This document shows positions 51,835 to 60,671 of a DNA stretch of 64,000 bases, piece after piece. The notes below the pieces were generated by a model. The model had not been told where the DNA came from. It saw only the letters and a program-made list of their open reading frames with translations, and searched no databases. This DNA is from Pseudomonas sp. GR 6-02 (lineage in GTDB: Bacteria; Pseudomonadota; Gammaproteobacteria; Pseudomonadales; Pseudomonadaceae): positions 4,163,001 through 4,227,000 of the forward strand of contig NZ_CP011567.1 in assembly GCF_001655615.1 (NCBI RefSeq), in the 5' to 3' direction. Each line of letters begins with the position of its first letter. The first letter of the stretch is position 1. Made by a program: the position numbers and the translations under genes.

Positions 51835-53186
51835 ACGCGGTGGTGATCATCGGCGCCGGCCCCGCCGGGATTCGTGCGGCGCAGACGCTGGTGGCGCATG
51901 GCGTGCGCCCGGTTCTGCTGGACGAAGCCGCACGCGGTGGCGGGCAGATTTATCGGCGGCAACCGGCGAACTTCAAGCGCTCGCCCGTCAAGTTGTATGG
52001 CTTCGAAGCCCCCAAGGCCAACGCGCTGCATCAAACCATCGACGCACTGCGTGAACAACTCGATTACCGCCCCGACACGCTGGTATGGAACGCCGAGGCC
52101 AACGCACTCGACACCTTGCACGATGGCCGCGCCATACGCGTGGCGTTCTCCCGGGTGATTGTCGCCACGGGTGCCACCGACCGGATTCTGCCGGTGCCGG
52201 GCTGGACGTTGCCGGGGGTGTACAGCCTCGGCGCGGCGCAGATCGCCTTGAAGTTTCAGGGCTGCGCCATTGGTGAACGCGTGGTATTCGCCGGCAGCGG
52301 ACCATTGCTGTACCTGGTGGCGTATCAATACGCCAAGGCCGGTGCCAACGTGGTCGCGGTGCTCGACAGTTCGCCGTTCAGCGCTCAGGCCCGCGCCCTG
52401 CCCGGTCTGTTGTCACAACCGGCTACCCTCGCCAAAGGCCTCTATTACCGCACCTGGCTGACCGCCCACGGCATCCCGGTGCATCAGGGCGCCAGCTTGT
52501 CAGGCATCGATGGCCAACAGCGTGTGCAATCGCTGATCTGGCGCAACGCAAAAGGCCAACATCGAATCGACTGCGACGCCGTCGCCTTCGCCCATGGCCT
52601 GCGCAGCGAAACCCAACTCGCCGATCTGCTGGGCTGCGAATTCACCTGGAACCCGCTCAACCGCGCCTGGCTGCCACAGCGCGACAGCGCCGGGCGCAGC
52701 AGTGTCGCCGAGGTGTACCTGGCGGGTGACGGCGCCGGCATCATGGGCGCCGACGCGGCGGAAATGGCTGGCGAACGGGCAGCCCTGGCGCTGCTCGAAG
52801 ACAGCGGTTACCTGCTCCCGCCGCAACGTGCCACCCAGCTGGAACAGTCGCTGAAAGCAATCGGCAGATTCCGCCAGGGTCTTGAGCGTGCCTTTGCTTT
52901 CCCCGAAAGCTGGGCCGCCGACGCTGCGGATGACCTGATGATCTGTCGCTGCGAAGAAGTACGCGCCGGCGACATCCGCCAGGTGGTGCGCGAAGGTCAT
53001 TGGGAGATCAACCGGGTCAAGGCCCATTGCCGGGTCGGCATGGGTCGCTGTCAGGGCCGGATGTGCGGGGCCGCCGCCGCGGAAATCATTGCCTGCGAAA
53101 GTCAGCGTTCGGTAGCCGACATCGGTCGGTTGCGGGCTCAGGCACCGATCAAACCCTTGCCGTTCGGTCTGGAGGTCGAGCCATGA
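51831..53186 (+). CDS. FAD/NAD(P)-type large subunit of an opine oxidase/HcnB-like enzyme
   Basis: This flavoprotein has 451 residues. The N-terminal dinucleotide fold is VVIIGAGPAGIRAAQTL, a second GxGxxG-like site is VVFAGSGPLLYLVAYQYAKAG, and a C-terminal BFD-like iron-sulfur domain has CRCEEVRAGDIRQ...HCRVGMGRCQGRMCG with four cysteines. This is the HcnB / OoxA architecture. ATGA overlaps on both sides tie it to the small and third subunits. The product oxidises a secondary amine or amino acid with its partners; the substrate is not readable. Confidence 0.9.
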   Translation: MNAVVIIGAGPAGIRAAQTLVAHGVRPVLLDEAARGGGQIYRRQPANFKRSPVKLYGFEAPKANALHQTIDALREQLDYRPDTLVWNAEANALDTLHDGRAIRVAFSRVIVATGATDRILPVPGWTLPGVYSLGAAQIALKFQGCAIGERVVFAGSGPLLYLVAYQYAKAGANVVAVLDSSPFSAQARALPGLLSQPATLAKGLYYRTWLTAHGIPVHQGASLSGIDGQQRVQSLIWRNAKGQHRIDCDAVAFAHGLRSETQLADLLGCEFTWNPLNRAWLPQRDSAGRSSVAEVYLAGDGAGIMGADAAEMAGERAALALLEDSGYLLPPQRATQLEQSLKAIGRFRQGLERAFAFPESWAADAADDLMICRCEEVRAGDIRQVVREGHWEINRVKAHCRVGMGRCQGRMCGAAAAEIIACESQRSVADIGRLRAQAPIKPLPFGLEVEP

Positions 53187-54298
53187 TCGAGGTCGAGGCG
53201 GTCATCATTGGCGGCGGCATTGTCGGGGCCTCCGCCGCCCTGTTTCTGAGCAAGGCTGGCCGACGCGTAGCGCTGCTGGAACGAGATTTTTGCGGTTCGC
53301 ATTCCAGCGGTGTGAACTATGGCGGCGTGCGTCGTCAGGGCCGGCCGCTGTCGCAATTGCCGTTGTCGCAACGGGCCCACGAAATCTGGGGACAGCTGCC
53401 GCAATTGATCGGCATCGACGGCGAGTACCAGCGCAGCGGTCACTTGAAACTCGCCCGCAGTCTCAACGATTTACGAGCGTTGCAGGATTACGCCGCCAGC
53501 AGCCAGGGGTTCGGCCTCGATTTGCAACTGTTCGACCGCAGTGAGTTGCGCGCACGTTTTCCGTGGGTCGGAGACGTCGCGGTCGGTGCTTCGCTGTGCC
53601 CGGACGATGGCCACGCCAACCCGCGCCTGGTGTCTCCGGCGTTTGCCCAAGCGGCACGTCGGCATGGCGCGCAGGTGCATGAGCAATGCGCAGTCACGGC
53701 GGTGGAACACAATGGTCAGCGCTTTCGCGTCAGCACTCAATCCGGCCTCGAACTGCGCGCCCCCTGGCTGCTGAACTGCGCCGGCGCCTGGGCCGGCAAC
53801 CTTGCCGCGCAATTCGGTGAAGCGGTGCCGATGCACGCCGGGCACCCGGCGATGCTGGTCACCGAGCCGTTGCCGCTGGTGATGAATGCCAGCACCGGCG
53901 TCGAAGGCGGCGGCATCTATGCCCGTCAAGTCGCGCGGGGCAATTGTGTGTTGGGCGGCGGTCAGGGCTTTGCCCTTGATGGTGCCCGCACCCGACCTGG
54001 TCAGAGCGCGGTGATCGAGATCCTGCGTCAGGCCGTCGAGCTTTACCCGTTTCTTGAAGGCGCCCAGGCGATTCGTACCTGGAGCGGCACCGAAGGTTAT
54101 TTACCCGACCGCCAACCGGTGATCGGTCACAGCAGCACCCAACCCGGTCTGTTGCACGCATTCGGCTTTGCCGGCGCGGGCTTTCAGATCGGGCCTGCGG
54201 TGGGCCAGGCGCTCACCGAGATCATCTGTAGCGGCGCGTCAAAGACGCCGCTGGATGCGTTTTCCATCACCCGGTTTCACTCCATCTCCGTAGCTTGA
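53183..54298 (+). CDS. DAO-type FAD oxidoreductase subunit (OoxB/HcnC-like)
   Basis: This D-amino-acid oxidase-fold protein has 371 residues. The FAD site is AVIIGGGIVGASAALFLSKAGRRVALLE near the start, then SSGVNYGGVRRQGR, LLNCAGAWAGNLAAQFGEAVPM and the C-terminal GFAGAGFQIGPAVGQALTEII. ATG 53183 overlaps the preceding stop. It resembles the catalytic beta subunits of opine oxidases, HcnC and sarcosine oxidase, and so should hold the substrate-oxidising site. The binding protein follows 18 bases later. Confidence 0.9.
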   Translation: MIEVEAVIIGGGIVGASAALFLSKAGRRVALLERDFCGSHSSGVNYGGVRRQGRPLSQLPLSQRAHEIWGQLPQLIGIDGEYQRSGHLKLARSLNDLRALQDYAASSQGFGLDLQLFDRSELRARFPWVGDVAVGASLCPDDGHANPRLVSPAFAQAARRHGAQVHEQCAVTAVEHNGQRFRVSTQSGLELRAPWLLNCAGAWAGNLAAQFGEAVPMHAGHPAMLVTEPLPLVMNASTGVEGGGIYARQVARGNCVLGGGQGFALDGARTRPGQSAVIEILRQAVELYPFLEGAQAIRTWSGTEGYLPDRQPVIGHSSTQPGLLHAFGFAGAGFQIGPAVGQALTEIICSGASKTPLDAFSITRFHSISVA

Positions 54299-54316
54299 TA
54301 GAGGAAGGTCGCGCCA

Positions 54317-55363
54317 ATGAATAACCTCAAACGCACTGCACTGCTCGGTTTGTCCTGCATGAGCGCCCTGCTCACGGTCACTCAGGCCCACGCCGAACCG
54401 ACGCTTTACCTGGGCATGAACGGCGGGACCATGGAGCGGCTCTACGCCGACAAGGTGCTGCCGGCTTTCGAGAAAGCCAATAACGTCAAAGTGGTGATTG
54501 TGCCGGGGACCTCGGCCGATATTCTGGCCAAGGTCCAGGCCAGCAAAGGCAACCCGCAATTGCACGTGATGTTCCTCGACGACGGCATCATGTACCGCGC
54601 CATTGCCATGGGCCTGTGCGACAAACTCGAAGACAGCCCGACCCTGGCGCAGATTCCGCCCAAGGGCCGCATCAAGGATCAAGCGGTGGCGGTCAGCCTC
54701 GGCGTTACCGGGTTGGCGTACAACACGCGGCTGTTCAAGGAAAAGGGCTGGAACGCGCCGACCTCCTGGATGGACATGGCCGATCCGCGCTTCAAGGACA
54801 AACTGGTGTTCCAGTCGATGGCCTCCTCGACCTTCGGCCTGCACGGTTTCCTGATGTTCAACCGGATTCAGGGCGGCAGCGAGACTAACGTCGAACCGGG
54901 GTTCAAGGCCTGGCCGAACACCGTCGGGCGCAACGTGCTGGAGTACATTCCGAGCTCGGCGAAAATCTCCGAAATGCTCCAGACCGATGAAGCGGCGCTG
55001 TTCCCGCTGACCCCGACCCAGGTCACCGCACTGAAACTCAAGGGTATGCCGGTGGAATATGCGCAGCCGAAGGAAGGCTCGGTGGTGCTCAACGTGGCCG
55101 AATGCGCCATCGCCAACAACACCCAGCCAGAACTGGCGCAGAAACTCGCGGCCTTCTTGCTGACGCCTGCCGCACAGGCTGCGGCGCTTGAAGACGGCGA
55201 TCAGATTCCGTCGAACCCGAATACGCCAACCACCGACAAGACCCGCGGTCAGGTCGAGGCAATGAAACACTATCTGGAAACGGCGATTGCCATCGATTGG
55301 GATCAGGTCAACGAACAGCGTCCGACGTGGAATGACCGGTGGAATCGCAGTATCGAGCGCTAA
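54317..55363 (+). CDS. Periplasmic substrate-binding protein of the oxidase-linked ABC importer
   Basis: This is a PotD-like binding protein of 348 residues with a signal peptide cleaved near AHA-EPT. Blocks such as LYLGMNGGTMERLYADKVLPAFEKANNVKVVIVPG, LDDGIMYRAIAMGLCDKL and AECAIANNTQPELAQKLAAFLLTP are typical of spermidine/putrescine-type SBPs. As the last gene of the operon it supplies the importer encoded five to seven genes upstream. Linking a PotABC-type importer to an opine-oxidase-like heterotrimer suggests one nitrogenous ligand that is imported and then oxidised. Confidence 0.9.
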   Translation: MNNLKRTALLGLSCMSALLTVTQAHAEPTLYLGMNGGTMERLYADKVLPAFEKANNVKVVIVPGTSADILAKVQASKGNPQLHVMFLDDGIMYRAIAMGLCDKLEDSPTLAQIPPKGRIKDQAVAVSLGVTGLAYNTRLFKEKGWNAPTSWMDMADPRFKDKLVFQSMASSTFGLHGFLMFNRIQGGSETNVEPGFKAWPNTVGRNVLEYIPSSAKISEMLQTDEAALFPLTPTQVTALKLKGMPVEYAQPKEGSVVLNVAECAIANNTQPELAQKLAAFLLTPAAQAAALEDGDQIPSNPNTPTTDKTRGQVEAMKHYLETAIAIDWDQVNEQRPTWNDRWNRSIER

Positions 55364-55407
55364 CCTCGAAGATCAGGTGAGAGGGCTTTTGTGGCACGGG
55401 AGCTTGC

Positions 55408-55506
55408 CTGTGGCGAGGGAGCTTGCTCCCGTTGAACTGCGCAGCAGTTCCTTTTTTGGGGCCGCTTCGCAGCCCAACGGGAGCAAGCTCCCTCGCCACA
55501 AAAGCC
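55408..55506. repeat. Paired CTGTGGCGAGGGAGCTTGCTCCCG repeat (R0-like)
   Basis: The left copy starts at 55408 and an inverted right copy ends at about 55506; extra decayed copies (GTGGCACGGGAGCTTGCC before it, TTCTCGACACAAAAGC after it) widen the cluster to roughly 55385-55522. It fills most of the gap between the binding-protein gene and the AFG1-like ATPase gene. Confidence 0.8.
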
Positions 55507-55619
55507 TTCTCGACACAAAAGCTTGGTCGGCAGCAGTGGAAGGGAAATTACCCACTTGGTTAAACTACGCCGCTGCGGCTCAGGGGGAGCCGGCCTGAAG
55601 ATTACGGGGTGACATCACA

Positions 55620-56747
55620 TTGGCCGTACGACCGCCCAACCGTCCGCAACTCACACCACGCTGGTCCGCGCTACGCCGTTTTTTCGGCAAGGCATTCGCG
55701 GCGCCATCCAGTGGCAGCGCGCAAGGCCGGGTGATCCACGACTACTTCCGCCACAAGGCCCATGTTCAGGGCTACACCCTCAGCCACAGCCAGTTGCGCG
55801 TGATCGACTGCATGGCGCAGCGCGCGTCGGCGCTGCCGGGGTCATCGGCGCCACTCCCCGGACTTTACCTCCATGGTGCGGTCGGGCGCGGCAAGAGCTG
55901 GCTGCTCGACGGTTTTTTCCAGGCCATCCCCGCCACGGCAAAACAGCGCCTGCACTTCCATGAGTTTTTTGCGCAGTTGCACCAGGGCATGTTCAGCCAT
56001 CGCGATCAGCCCGATGCGCTGGCAACCACCCTCGACGAACTGCTGCAAGACTGCCGGGTGCTGTGTTTCGATGAATTCCACGTGCATGACATCGGCGATG
56101 CGATGCTCATCACGCGGTTGTTCAAGGCGCTGTTTCGCCGGGGGATTCTGCTGCTGGTGACCTCAAACTACCCGCCGGAAGGTTTACTGCCCAACCCGCT
56201 TTACCATGCCCGTTTCAAACCGGTGATCGACCTGATCAACACGCGCATGCAGGTGATGGAAGTCGGCGGCCCCCATGATTACCGCAGTCAGGCGCGACCC
56301 CGTGCGCAGCAGCTGTTTACCCAGGGCCAGTACGTCTGGCCGGCCACGGTGAGCCAGCGTCAGGCGCTGCACCTGCTCGAACACGACGCACCGCCCATTC
56401 GGCTGCCCGTCGGGACACGACACCTTCAAGCCCGATACTGCGAAGGGCGAACCATTGGCTTCACCTTCGCCGACTTGTGCGAACACCCCACCGCCGTCAT
56501 GGACTACCTGGAACTGTGCCGTCGCTTCGACCGCTGGATCATCGACAAACTGCCCAGCCTCGCCGGCTGTTCAATCGCCGCCCAGCAACGCTTCATCAAC
56601 CTGATCGACGTCTTGTACGACCAGGACAAACACCTGATTCTGCTCGGCCACCAGTCATTGCGCGAATGCCTGGATGGCGATGCCATCGACCTGGCGCGCA
56701 CGCGCAGCCGGCTGGGGCAGTTACTGGAAGTCAGGGAACTCGCCTGA
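55620..56747 (+). CDS. AFG1/ZapE-like ATPase
   Basis: This P-loop ATPase has 375 residues. Walker A is LHGAVGRGKSWLLDGF, Walker B is RVLCFDEFHVHDIGDAMLI, sensor-1 is LLVTSNYPPEGL, followed by ARFKPVIDLINTRMQVMEVGG, all of the AFG1/ZapE family. ZapE itself binds FtsZ under stress. The N-terminus (basic, PPNRPQLTPRWSALRRFFG) differs from the usual ZapE start, so this may be a second paralogue. The start is TTG 55620 with GGGGTGA nine bases upstream; no better start exists in frame before the conserved part. Confidence 0.85.
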   Translation: MAVRPPNRPQLTPRWSALRRFFGKAFAAPSSGSAQGRVIHDYFRHKAHVQGYTLSHSQLRVIDCMAQRASALPGSSAPLPGLYLHGAVGRGKSWLLDGFFQAIPATAKQRLHFHEFFAQLHQGMFSHRDQPDALATTLDELLQDCRVLCFDEFHVHDIGDAMLITRLFKALFRRGILLLVTSNYPPEGLLPNPLYHARFKPVIDLINTRMQVMEVGGPHDYRSQARPRAQQLFTQGQYVWPATVSQRQALHLLEHDAPPIRLPVGTRHLQARYCEGRTIGFTFADLCEHPTAVMDYLELCRRFDRWIIDKLPSLAGCSIAAQQRFINLIDVLYDQDKHLILLGHQSLRECLDGDAIDLARTRSRLGQLLEVRELA

Positions 56748-56828
56748 CAGCCACCACCACTTTCCCGCTATCATGTCGCCCATTTCCAGGCCCCAGCGCC
56801 TTCCTTCAGATCAATAGCGAACCTGCCT

Positions 56829-58133
56829 ATGCACACCCTCGCACAACTGCGCGCCGGCCAACTGTCGGGTATCACCCGCCTGGACCTGGTCTGTGGCCTG
56901 ACCGAATTCCCCCGGGAAATCTTCGACCTGGCGGACTCGCTGGAAGTGCTCAACCTCAGCGGCAACGCCTTGCGCAGCCTGCCGGACGATCTGCACCGCC
57001 TGACCCGTTTGCGCGTGCTGTTCTGCTCGGACAATCAGTTCACCGAACTGCCCGCCTGCCTCGGCCAGTGTACGGCGCTGACAATGATCGGTTTCAAGGC
57101 CAACGCCATCGAACACGTGCCGGCCGCCGCCCTGCCGCCGCTGTTGCGCTGGCTGATCCTGACCGACAACCGCATCACGGATCTGCCAACCGAACTGGGC
57201 GAGCGCCCGTACCTGCAAAAACTCATGCTCGCCGGTAACCGCTTACAGCGTTTGCCCGAGAGCCTGAGCCACTGTCATCGACTTGAACTGATCCGCATTG
57301 CCGCCAATCAGCTCACCGAGCTTCCCGAATGGCTGCTGACCCTGCCGGGCCTGACCTGGCTGGCGTACGCCGGTAACCCATTGGAAACCGAAGCCGATGC
57401 GGCCGCACTTGAAGCCACGACGAGCATTCCCTGGTCCGAGCTGAGCCTGGAGCAGAAACTCGGCGAAGGCGCGTCGGGGGTCATTCATCAGGCGCTGTGG
57501 GAGCAGACAAAACAGGTCGCGGTAAAACTCTACAAAGGCGAGATGACCAGCGACGGCTCGCCGTTGCACGAAATGAACGCCTGCATCACCGCCGGCATCC
57601 ACCCTAACCTGATCCGGGTCGAAGGGCGGATCGTCGGGCACCCACAGGCGCAAGCCGGGCTGGTGATGCAACTGATCGATCCGAGCTACCGCAACCTGGC
57701 CAGCCTGCCGAGCCTGGCGTCCTGCTCCCGCGACATCTATGCCGACGACACCCGGTTCAGCGCCGGCGTGGCAATGTGCATCGCCAGTGGCATCGCCTCG
57801 GTGGCCGAACACCTGCACCGCCAAGGCATCACCCACGGCGACCTCTATGGCCACAACATTCTGTGGAACGAGCATGGCGATTGTCTGTTGGGGGATTTTG
57901 GCGCGGCATCTTTCCATGCCACCTCGGACAGCCTTGAAAGCCGCGCGCTGCAACGGATCGAGGTACGGGCGTTCGGGATTTTGCTGGGAGAATTGCTGGA
58001 GCGGATCGACTCAGGGTTGAGCGCTGAACAGCGGGTCGCGTTAGAGGATTTACAACAGCGCTGCTGTCAGCCGGATGTGTTGGCGCGGCCGGGGTTCAGT
58101 GAGGTGGTGCGGGAGATGGCCGCGTTCAACTAG
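56829..58133 (+). CDS. Leucine-rich-repeat protein kinase
   Basis: This cytoplasmic protein of 434 residues has eukaryote-like make-up. Residues 15-195 contain about seven leucine-rich repeats (for example LEVLNLSGNALRSLPDDLHRLTRL). Residues 205-430 are a protein kinase domain: glycine loop KLGEGASGVIHQALW, VAVKLYKGE with the ATP Lys, the catalytic loop THGDLYGHNILWN (His-Gly-Asp instead of His-Arg-Asp), and GDFGAASFHA. It has no signal peptide or TM segment. Such LRR-kinases are widespread in Pseudomonas but their targets are unknown; some LRR proteins are secreted effectors. It is 81 bases after the AFG1-like gene. Confidence 0.9.
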   Translation: MHTLAQLRAGQLSGITRLDLVCGLTEFPREIFDLADSLEVLNLSGNALRSLPDDLHRLTRLRVLFCSDNQFTELPACLGQCTALTMIGFKANAIEHVPAAALPPLLRWLILTDNRITDLPTELGERPYLQKLMLAGNRLQRLPESLSHCHRLELIRIAANQLTELPEWLLTLPGLTWLAYAGNPLETEADAAALEATTSIPWSELSLEQKLGEGASGVIHQALWEQTKQVAVKLYKGEMTSDGSPLHEMNACITAGIHPNLIRVEGRIVGHPQAQAGLVMQLIDPSYRNLASLPSLASCSRDIYADDTRFSAGVAMCIASGIASVAEHLHRQGITHGDLYGHNILWNEHGDCLLGDFGAASFHATSDSLESRALQRIEVRAFGILLGELLERIDSGLSAEQRVALEDLQQRCCQPDVLARPGFSEVVREMAAFN

Positions 58134-58147
58134 CGGCAAATATAGAA

Positions 58148-58177
58148 CCTGTGGCGAGGGAGCTCCCTCACCACAGG
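58148..58177. repeat. Short CTGTGGCGAGGG...CCACAGG repeat
   Basis: This is a compact hairpin of the R0-like family, between the converging kinase and YebC/PmpR genes. Confidence 0.7.
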
Positions 58178-58201
58178 TTAAATCACAACGGTCAGAACCG
58201 C

Positions 58202-58906
58202 TTAACCCGCCAACCCGACAAACATGTCCTGCACGTCATCGTGGTTATCGAGGCCTTCGAGGAACGCTTCAACTTCTGCCATCTGCTCGTCGCTCAAGCC
58301 GCTCACCGGGTTCTTCGGTTGATAACCCAACTTGGCCGACAACACGGTGAAGCCTTGCTCCGGCAGCGCTTTCTGTACCGCATCCAGGTCCGCAGGGTCG
58401 GTCAGGAACAGCGTCGCGCCGTCTTCGCCCGGCTCGAAATCCTGGGCGCCGGCTTCGATCGCGGCCATTTCCGGATCGGCGTCAGGGCTGTCCGGGGACG
58501 CCTCGATCATGCCGACGTGGTTGAAGTCCCAGGCCACCGAACCGGAAGCGCCCAACTGGCCCTTGCGGAACGCCACGCGGATTTCAGCGACGGTGCGGTT
58601 GATGTTGTCAGTCACGCATTCAACGATCAGCGGCACCTGATGCGGTGCGAACCCTTCATACGTCACGCGATGGTATTGCACGGTTTCGCCGAGCTGGCCG
58701 GAGCCTTTCTTGATCGCGCGTTCCAGGGTTTCGCGAGGCATCGAGGCTTTTTTCGCCTGTTCGACCACCAGACGCAGGTGTGCGTTGGTGGCGGTATCGG
58801 CACCGTTGCGCGCAGCAATGGTGATTTCCTTCACCAGTTTGCCGAAGATCTTGCCCTTGGCGTTGGCTGCCGCTTCTTTGTGTTTAACCTTCCACTGTGC
58901 GCCCAT
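58202..58906 (-). CDS. YebC/PmpR-family regulatory protein
   Basis: This protein has 234 residues and the family N-terminus [27 protein letters not shown], followed by [30 protein letters not shown] and [23 protein letters not shown]. The family includes PmpR, a repressor of quinolone signalling in P. aeruginosa, and YebC proteins that also help ribosomes pass proline stretches. This member has WKVK where canonical YebC has WxxIKH, so it is likely the second, PmpR/YeeN-like paralogue. It stands alone, with a repeat after its stop. Confidence 0.88.
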   Translation of the reverse strand: MGAQWKVKHKEAAANAKGKIFGKLVKEITIAARNGADTATNAHLRLVVEQAKKASMPRETLERAIKKGSGQLGETVQYHRVTYEGFAPHQVPLIVECVTDNINRTVAEIRVAFRKGQLGASGSVAWDFNHVGMIEASPDSPDADPEMAAIEAGAQDFEPGEDGATLFLTDPADLDAVQKALPEQGFTVLSAKLGYQPKNPVSGLSDEQMAEVEAFLEGLDNHDDVQDMFVGLAG

Positions 58907-59138
58907 TACTCACTCTCTTGATCTGTGGCGCCGAGACATCTATTGGCCGACGCGTAGCGCAAGTTTATACGGCCTAAAGATGCCAATCGACCAAAAAATT
59001 CCAACATCTTCAGCCCACGACGGGTCGACATCTTCACCAGCGTTTGTAGGGCGATTCTGAAAAGTCGATTTGCGGTGACGCTTCAGGGCTATGGTTTCGT
59101 ACCCTCTGCGCCCGTTCTCCAAGGCAGAAGCGCGCTCG

Positions 59139-60569
59139 ATGCACAACGACAAGGAAAGCCCCTACACCCTGACACTCCTCGACGGCGGTCTGAGTTTGCA
59201 GGTGTTGCAGTTCAATGGCCGCGAGGGCCTCAACCAGCCCTATCGATTCGACATCGAGGTGATCGGCCTCGCGCCGGCGATGAACCTGGATCGGTTGCTG
59301 CAACAGCCGGCGTTCCTGAGGCTGTCGGCTGATCAGGGCATTCACGGCGTGATCCACAGCGTCAGCCGCGAACATCGCGGCCCGTATCGGGTCGGCTACT
59401 CGCTGGTGCTGGCGCCACACGTTCAACGACTTCAGCTGCACAGCTCGCGTCGGGTATTTCATCGTCTCAGCGTGCCGGCGATCGTGCGTCAGTTGCTGGA
59501 GGAGCATCAGCTGCCCGAGCACAGTTATCGCTTCGACCTGACCAGCGAGCACTACCCGCTGCGGCCTTTCTGCATTCAATACGATGAGAGCGATCTGGCC
59601 TTCATGCAGCGGCTGTGTGAAGAAGAAGGCATCCACTTCCACTTCGAACATCAGCACGACGGGCACGTGCTGGTCCTGGCCGATGACAGCCTGAGTTTCC
59701 CGCAGGAACCGCTGCTGATGCCGTTCCATGCCGACGTGTTCAACGACCCGCTCTTGCCGGCGATCAGCGAACTGTTCCAGCGCCATGACCCGGACCCCGC
59801 CCCGGCACAATGGGATGCCAGAAACCGCGGCGCGCACGTGATCGGCGACGGCGCGGCCAACCACCCGCTCACCGGAACGGGCCCGGTTACGGCAAGACCT
59901 GCGCCCGAACAGCTTCATCGCGAACAGCTGGGCCGCCGCTCGCTGGAACGCCTGCGTTGCCAGCACCGGCAGATCCACGGCCAAAGCACCCTGAACGAGC
60001 TGCGCAGCGGACGAATCGTACAAGTGGCGCAGCACCCGCTCTCGAGCTTCAACGATCAGTGGCTGCTCACCAACATCCAGCACCAGGGGCAGCAGCCGTC
60101 GATTCTCGCCGAGGACAAGCCCGGCCATGACATGGCCGGGCGCTACAGCAATCGCTTCACCGCCATTCCCTGGTCAACGGTGTTCAGGCCGGCGCTCAAA
60201 CAGGTCAGGCCGAGCATCCCGGGCTATCAGACCGCCCGGGTGCTGGGCCCCGTCGGGCAACCGGCGGCACTCGATGAGCAAGGCCGAATACAGGTCTGCT
60301 TGTGGCCGAAACCGGGGTTCGAGGCGGATGAGTCCGTTGGGCTCTGGCTACCGATCGCCCTCGCAGCACCGGACGGTCGGATCGATCCGTCCAGGCTGCC
60401 CTTGGCCGGCACCGAAGTGTTGGTCAGTTTTCTCGACAGCGACCCGGACCGGCCGGTGTTGTGTGCCGGCATGAGCCACCTCCAGCCTTCCCGTCCCGCT
60501 CCCGAGCCGCGCCGCGATGCGCATCTACTGCTCGACTGGCTGATCAACCGCTCGGATCCCATGCCGTGA
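59139..60569 (+). CDS. Short orphan VgrG (type VI secretion spike)
   Basis: This VgrG protein of about 476 residues (if it starts at ATG 59139 after AAGGCAG; an in-frame start at 59091 would add 16) carries the gp44-like first domain (YTLTLLDGGLSLQVLQFNGREGLNQPYRFDIEVI), the FCIQYDESDLAFMQRLCEEEGIHFHFEH block, and the OB-fold (ARVLGPVGQPAALDEQGRIQVCLWP, VLVSFLDSDPDRPVLCAGM). It stops right after the OB-fold, so the long beta-helix needle of standard VgrG (usually 600+ residues) is missing. No Hcp, PAAR, chaperone or effector gene lies next to it; a repeat and a LysR gene follow. Confidence 0.88.
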   Translation: MHNDKESPYTLTLLDGGLSLQVLQFNGREGLNQPYRFDIEVIGLAPAMNLDRLLQQPAFLRLSADQGIHGVIHSVSREHRGPYRVGYSLVLAPHVQRLQLHSSRRVFHRLSVPAIVRQLLEEHQLPEHSYRFDLTSEHYPLRPFCIQYDESDLAFMQRLCEEEGIHFHFEHQHDGHVLVLADDSLSFPQEPLLMPFHADVFNDPLLPAISELFQRHDPDPAPAQWDARNRGAHVIGDGAANHPLTGTGPVTARPAPEQLHREQLGRRSLERLRCQHRQIHGQSTLNELRSGRIVQVAQHPLSSFNDQWLLTNIQHQGQQPSILAEDKPGHDMAGRYSNRFTAIPWSTVFRPALKQVRPSIPGYQTARVLGPVGQPAALDEQGRIQVCLWPKPGFEADESVGLWLPIALAAPDGRIDPSRLPLAGTEVLVSFLDSDPDRPVLCAGMSHLQPSRPAPEPRRDAHLLLDWLINRSDPMP

Positions 60570-60580
60570 TTTTACCGGGC

Positions 60581-60642
60581 CGCTCCCACAGGAATTTATG
60601 CTGGCCGCCAACCTTGCGTACGACGCAAAACCTGTGGGAGCG
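60581..60642. repeat. Inverted repeat CGCTCCCACAGG/CCTGTGGGAGCG
   Basis: Perfect 12-base arms (60581-60592 and 60631-60642) with a 38-base loop, extending on the right into GTGGCTTGCCCGCGAT like the other genome repeats. It lies between the vgrG stop and the convergent LysR gene. Confidence 0.75.
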
Positions 60643-60671
60643 TGGCTTGCCCGCGATAGCCGCGCCGCGGT

